From assembly GCF_000208745.1 (NCBI RefSeq), contig NC_030857.1:11789689-11853688 (forward strand): a stretch of DNA of 64,000 nt. The letters are read 5' to 3'. The DNA is from Theobroma cacao (Eukaryota; Streptophyta; Magnoliopsida; Malvales; Malvaceae). The translations under genes were made by a program, and so were the position numbers. Shown piece by piece: positions 60,701 to 64,000 of this stretch (positions are counted from its first letter, which is position 1; every line of letters begins with the position of its first letter). The notes beneath the pieces were generated by a model. It was not told the DNA's origin, made no database searches, and saw only the letters and a program-made list of their open reading frames with translations.

Positions 60701-63700
60701 ACAGCAAATCACAAACCATTTCATAAGGTTTTCAATTTATTTCTTAAACCATAAAATATTTATAATTTACCAAAATAGTTGTTAAGGCTTATGACTTTTA
60801 TTAGAAACAGGGCTCAAGCCAAAAGTTAGTCCTCGGGGATACCTTGGCCGAGGCATCTAATCGAGTCTGCCAAGATTTTTAAGATATTTACATGTTAAAC
60901 ACATGTTAGTTTTGAAAACAAGTTGTTCCTTGGCGTTGGCCGAGTTACACATTCACGTGGGGGTTCGACGTGAAGTGAGCTCTAACACTACCCCAAGAGT
61001 TACCCTCCTCGCCTCTACAACCGGAGTAACTATGCAACTGGGTTTACCATACCCTTCTAATAGGCAGTCCACGAAAACCCGTCACTGTAGTGACTAAACC
61101 CACCAATTTTAATAAAATTTCGATAGTATAACATGGCTTTTATTTATTTATCCAGCCTGCATAGTAAAAGACAGCTTACATAAATTCCCAATGAAATTAT
61201 AAAATATAGCCACATATACTCATATATCATAAGCCATTCATAGGAAAATATATTTTTCAAGACAATTGGCAGCCTCCAATTACTCAATTTCATGATCAAA
61301 AGTTTCTTATTTCAGATAATCAACACCATATATTTATTTGTCACATTTATTTCTAAAACATCAAAAGTCCCATTTTAATCTCATTTTCATTTCATAAAAT
61401 ACATAAAGAGCATTTAAAAATAAACTCTAGATAATTTACAATAATAATAGGTTTACTCACAGTTTGTATAAATTAAATGCTTTCCAGGTGCCCCGATCAC
61501 TGTTTGTCGGGTACGACTTCCTTGCCTTTACCGAAAGGCTCTCCTCCTAGACACATTGCAAAAATTACACAATTCACCACATTGATGCTAAATCACTATA
61601 TAATTGACTTAAATCTTATACTAATGCATGGTATGAAATGCAATAGCCTAAAACGACTTAAATGCGGTATTAACCTATTTTTGGCACTTTACTCGATAAA
61701 TTGCTAACGCGCTCCATTTTAGCTCTAAATTGTCCCATTTTCTCTCCAACATTTCTAACCATTAAATATCAGCCAACAACCCTCTAAATTCACAAAATCA
61801 GCTAACTTTCCTCCTTGAAAAATTCGGTCAAAAATGGGACATTAACTCGGTTAATTTTCCACTTTGTTTTTCTATCACATTTAACCATTTTTCACCATTT
61901 TCTCTTCATTTCTCTTAGAATAAAAATCAGTTCATCATCATTGTACATCACTGAATATTCGGCCAAGGGTGGGTATTGTGAGAATTTCATGCTTTCATGC
62001 CCTATTTGATTTCTATACACATTTAACTAACTAAAACTACCAATTTAACTAAGAATCAAAACATAAAAATTTCAAAATACTTCCCCTTGAAATTCGGCCA
62101 GCCCTTGGTATCACTTTTTTGATCTCTCTCCTCAAGCATGCTAAATGGAAACAAAGGCATAGGAAAGGTAGAAATCAAGCTAAAGTCAAAAAATCTTACC
62201 GTTAGACGCGTAAATGGACGAAAAAGGCGAATTCCCCTTTGAATTTTTTAGTTTTCCTTTGGTTTTTCTCTTTTCTTCCTTTCCTCTCTATTTTCTCTCT
62301 TATTTTCTCCTTATGGCCGACCATCACCTGATGTGGGGTTTAAATGGGCTGATTTTCCTTTAAAATAATATTAAATCATTAAAAAGTGCCATGTATCACT
62401 TTTCCATTGACCCGTTTTTAAAATTTCGTCCTTTAAACTTCAATTTTTTCACCACTTAAAATACCATAGTTATTCATACCAAAAATAAATAAATCCTATG
62501 ATTTTGACAAGTTTTAGGTGGTGAAAATTACGATTTTACCTCGGGGCGACAAAATTACAGTTTTGCCCCTATGTTTCAAAAATTGCCGGAATTAAAATTT
62601 TTCACTTCCTATCATTAAATTATACTCCAAATAGTTAATCTTGGTCAAAAATTTCACTCCATGATCAAATTATTATCTTAGGTGGCAAAATGACGATTTT
62701 ACCCCTAAACATCAAAATTTTCAATTTTTTCCCAAATGAACCCTCGAACTCCGAACAATCATTTTTAGTCATTTCTGGACTGTAAAATATTAAATTTCAT
62801 CCTACAATTCCTATTTGAACTAGTTCGAGGTTAAATCAAATCAAGTGTACCGTTAGGTACAATACTAGGTTTTGTCTATTCTTAGGGGCTTCCCTAGCGT
62901 AATAACATGTTACTCAATGCATGTATGTCATGACATGTGTTTATAGGGTCGGGTTTTACACATAGTGCCCATATCTTGTTCGAAATGCAGTCTTTGGTAT
63001 ATCTTCATTTCGGATCCTCAACTGATGGTACCTAGATCGCAACTCTATCTTAGAGAAACTTTGTGCTCCTTGTAGTTGATCCAATAAATCATCTATTCTT
63101 GGAATGGGGTACTTATTGTTCACTGTCACTTTATTAAGCTGTCGGTAGTCAATGCACAATCTAAGTGACCCATCTTTCTTCTTTACAAAGAGCACCGGTG
63201 CTCCCCGTGGTGAAACGCTAAAACGGATGAAGCTTTTATCCAACAAATCTTCTAACTGATCCTTAAGCTCTTTAAGCTTCGTAGGTGCTATTCTATATGG
63301 CGGTATGGATATAGATCTAGTGTTGGGGATCAAATCTATGCAAAATTCAATCTCTCTCTCGGGAGGCAAACCTGGTAGTTCCTCGGGAAATACATCCATG
63401 AACTCATTCACCACCGACACTTGGCTTATATCTCCAACCTTCGCCTAAGTATCCCTCACAATAGCCAAGTAACCTAAATAACCTTGTCTTAATAACCTTC
63501 TGGTAGACATGATCAATATCAGATTGGTTGGAGCATTACTCCTATCCCCCTTAATACCAAACGATGGTTCACCGAAAAAATCAAATCTAACCAATTTATG
63601 ATAATAATCCACACTAGCATGGCAGGGTGATAACCAATCCATTCCCAAGATCACATCAAAGTCTAAGGTGTCTAACACCACTGATTCACCAAAGTGTCTT

Positions 63701-64000
63701 TGTCCTTGACTCGAACTACACAGGACTCATATTCCCATTAGGCCACAAATACCTTCTTTAAAGGAGTAGACACCACTAATTATTCTTCTCTCCTAACACG
63801 ATCCTTATCCAAACTAAATGCAAAACATGGAAAAATAAATGAATGGGTAGCACCAAGATCAAACAATGCTCGAGCATCCATATTATAAACAGAAAGAGTA
63901 CTTGAGACCACTGCATTAGATGTTTGGGCCTCTTGGGGTGTTAAAGCATATACCCTCGCTTGGCCTCTACCAGCAGAACTCTGATGTTCGGACCTAGACG
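57761..64000 (-). pseudogene. Ty3/gypsy pol (chromovirus Tekay-like), split and truncated
   Basis: Read from 64,000 downwards. The protease has LFDLGATHSFI near 63,880-63,850 (first Gly position changed) and ILGMDWL near 63,640. RT shows [33 protein letters not shown] and, after the nested LTR, the catalytic [12 protein letters not shown] near 59,960-60,000. RNase H shows [16 protein letters not shown] and YTDHKSL. The integrase HHCC zinc finger is at about 58,875-58,750, then MDFVTGL, and the FHPQTDGQFERT region near 58,420. The C-terminus reaches PSYVIRYE and a chromodomain-proximal segment, then ends near 57,761 with no chromodomain. Stops at 59,296, about 59,895, about 59,950 and 63,445 and a frameshift near 58,600 make it inactive. 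The 5' part lies beyond the window. Confidence 0.92.
60092..62960 (-). mobile_element. Solo gypsy-type LTR in gypsy RT, 2,869 bp
   Basis: It starts tgtcacgactcgg and ends gggttttaca, flanked by catag (60,087-60,091 and 62,961-62,965). It splits RT between the YGHY and EFLVMSFGL segments. Its end resembles window positions 1-501. No coding sequence lies inside. Confidence 0.93.

Noticed and set aside
1..64000. tRNA, rRNA or microRNA genes
   Set aside because: No cloverleaf, rRNA core or convincing hairpin was noticed by eye; a dedicated scan was not possible, so absence is not proven.

Overview
The window is plant nuclear DNA, most likely from a eudicot. It is AT-rich and contains one intron-bearing host gene of the alliinase / tryptophan-aminotransferase-related (TAR) family. 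Nearly everything else is nested LTR retrotransposons. The species cannot be named from the sequence. Two single N positions show that it is a draft assembly.

Left block (1-21,570). The window opens inside a long gypsy-type LTR that sits in the gag of a gag-only Sirevirus-like (Ty1/copia) element, called C here. The 3' LTR of C is split by a complete copia element, A1 (5,697-18,466, LTRs about 1.1 kb, target duplication cttaa), and by a solo copia LTR, D. A1 encodes gag, pol and a third ORF after RNase H. That ORF resembles the plant protein family usually labelled 'putative plant transposon protein'. A1 is itself interrupted by a 2.8-kb solo gypsy LTR in integrase and, at the N at 16,455, by what appears to be another gypsy LTR collapsed to its last 21 bases.

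Gene island (21,571 to about 26,000). The only host gene is on the minus strand (21,854-23,805): five exons, 502 codons, an N-terminal hydrophobic segment, an alliinase EGF-like domain and a PLP-dependent alliinase_C domain. The rest of the island is plain AT-rich intergenic DNA.

Middle block (about 26,100-43,144). A decayed copia LTR is followed by element B, a coding-poor gypsy-like element with LTRs of about 4 kb. B has a readable PBS and PPT and only the first codons of gag. Its 5' LTR remnant, interior and 3' LTR each carry one solo LTR (gypsy, copia A, gypsy), all with 5-bp target duplications.

Right block (43,145-64,000). A solo copia LTR (E) carries another repeat inside it. Next come a second copy of that repeat, the LTR end, PBS and gag start of a further copia element, a minus-strand B-like LTR, and the 3' half of a second A-family element on the minus strand. 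The last part is a minus-strand Ty3/gypsy pol (protease, RT, RNase H, integrase). It is split in RT by a 2.9-kb solo LTR, truncated at its 3' end, and runs off the window.

The most interesting signal is architectural. The U3 regions of at least five copia-type LTR families (A, C, D, E, G) carry 12-bp imperfect palindromes in pairs whose repeat distance is about 20-22 bp, or two helical turns. The palindrome sequence differs between families (GTCGAC, ATCGAT or AACTGATT types) while the geometry is kept. One such pair also lies just downstream of the pol stop codon in A1.
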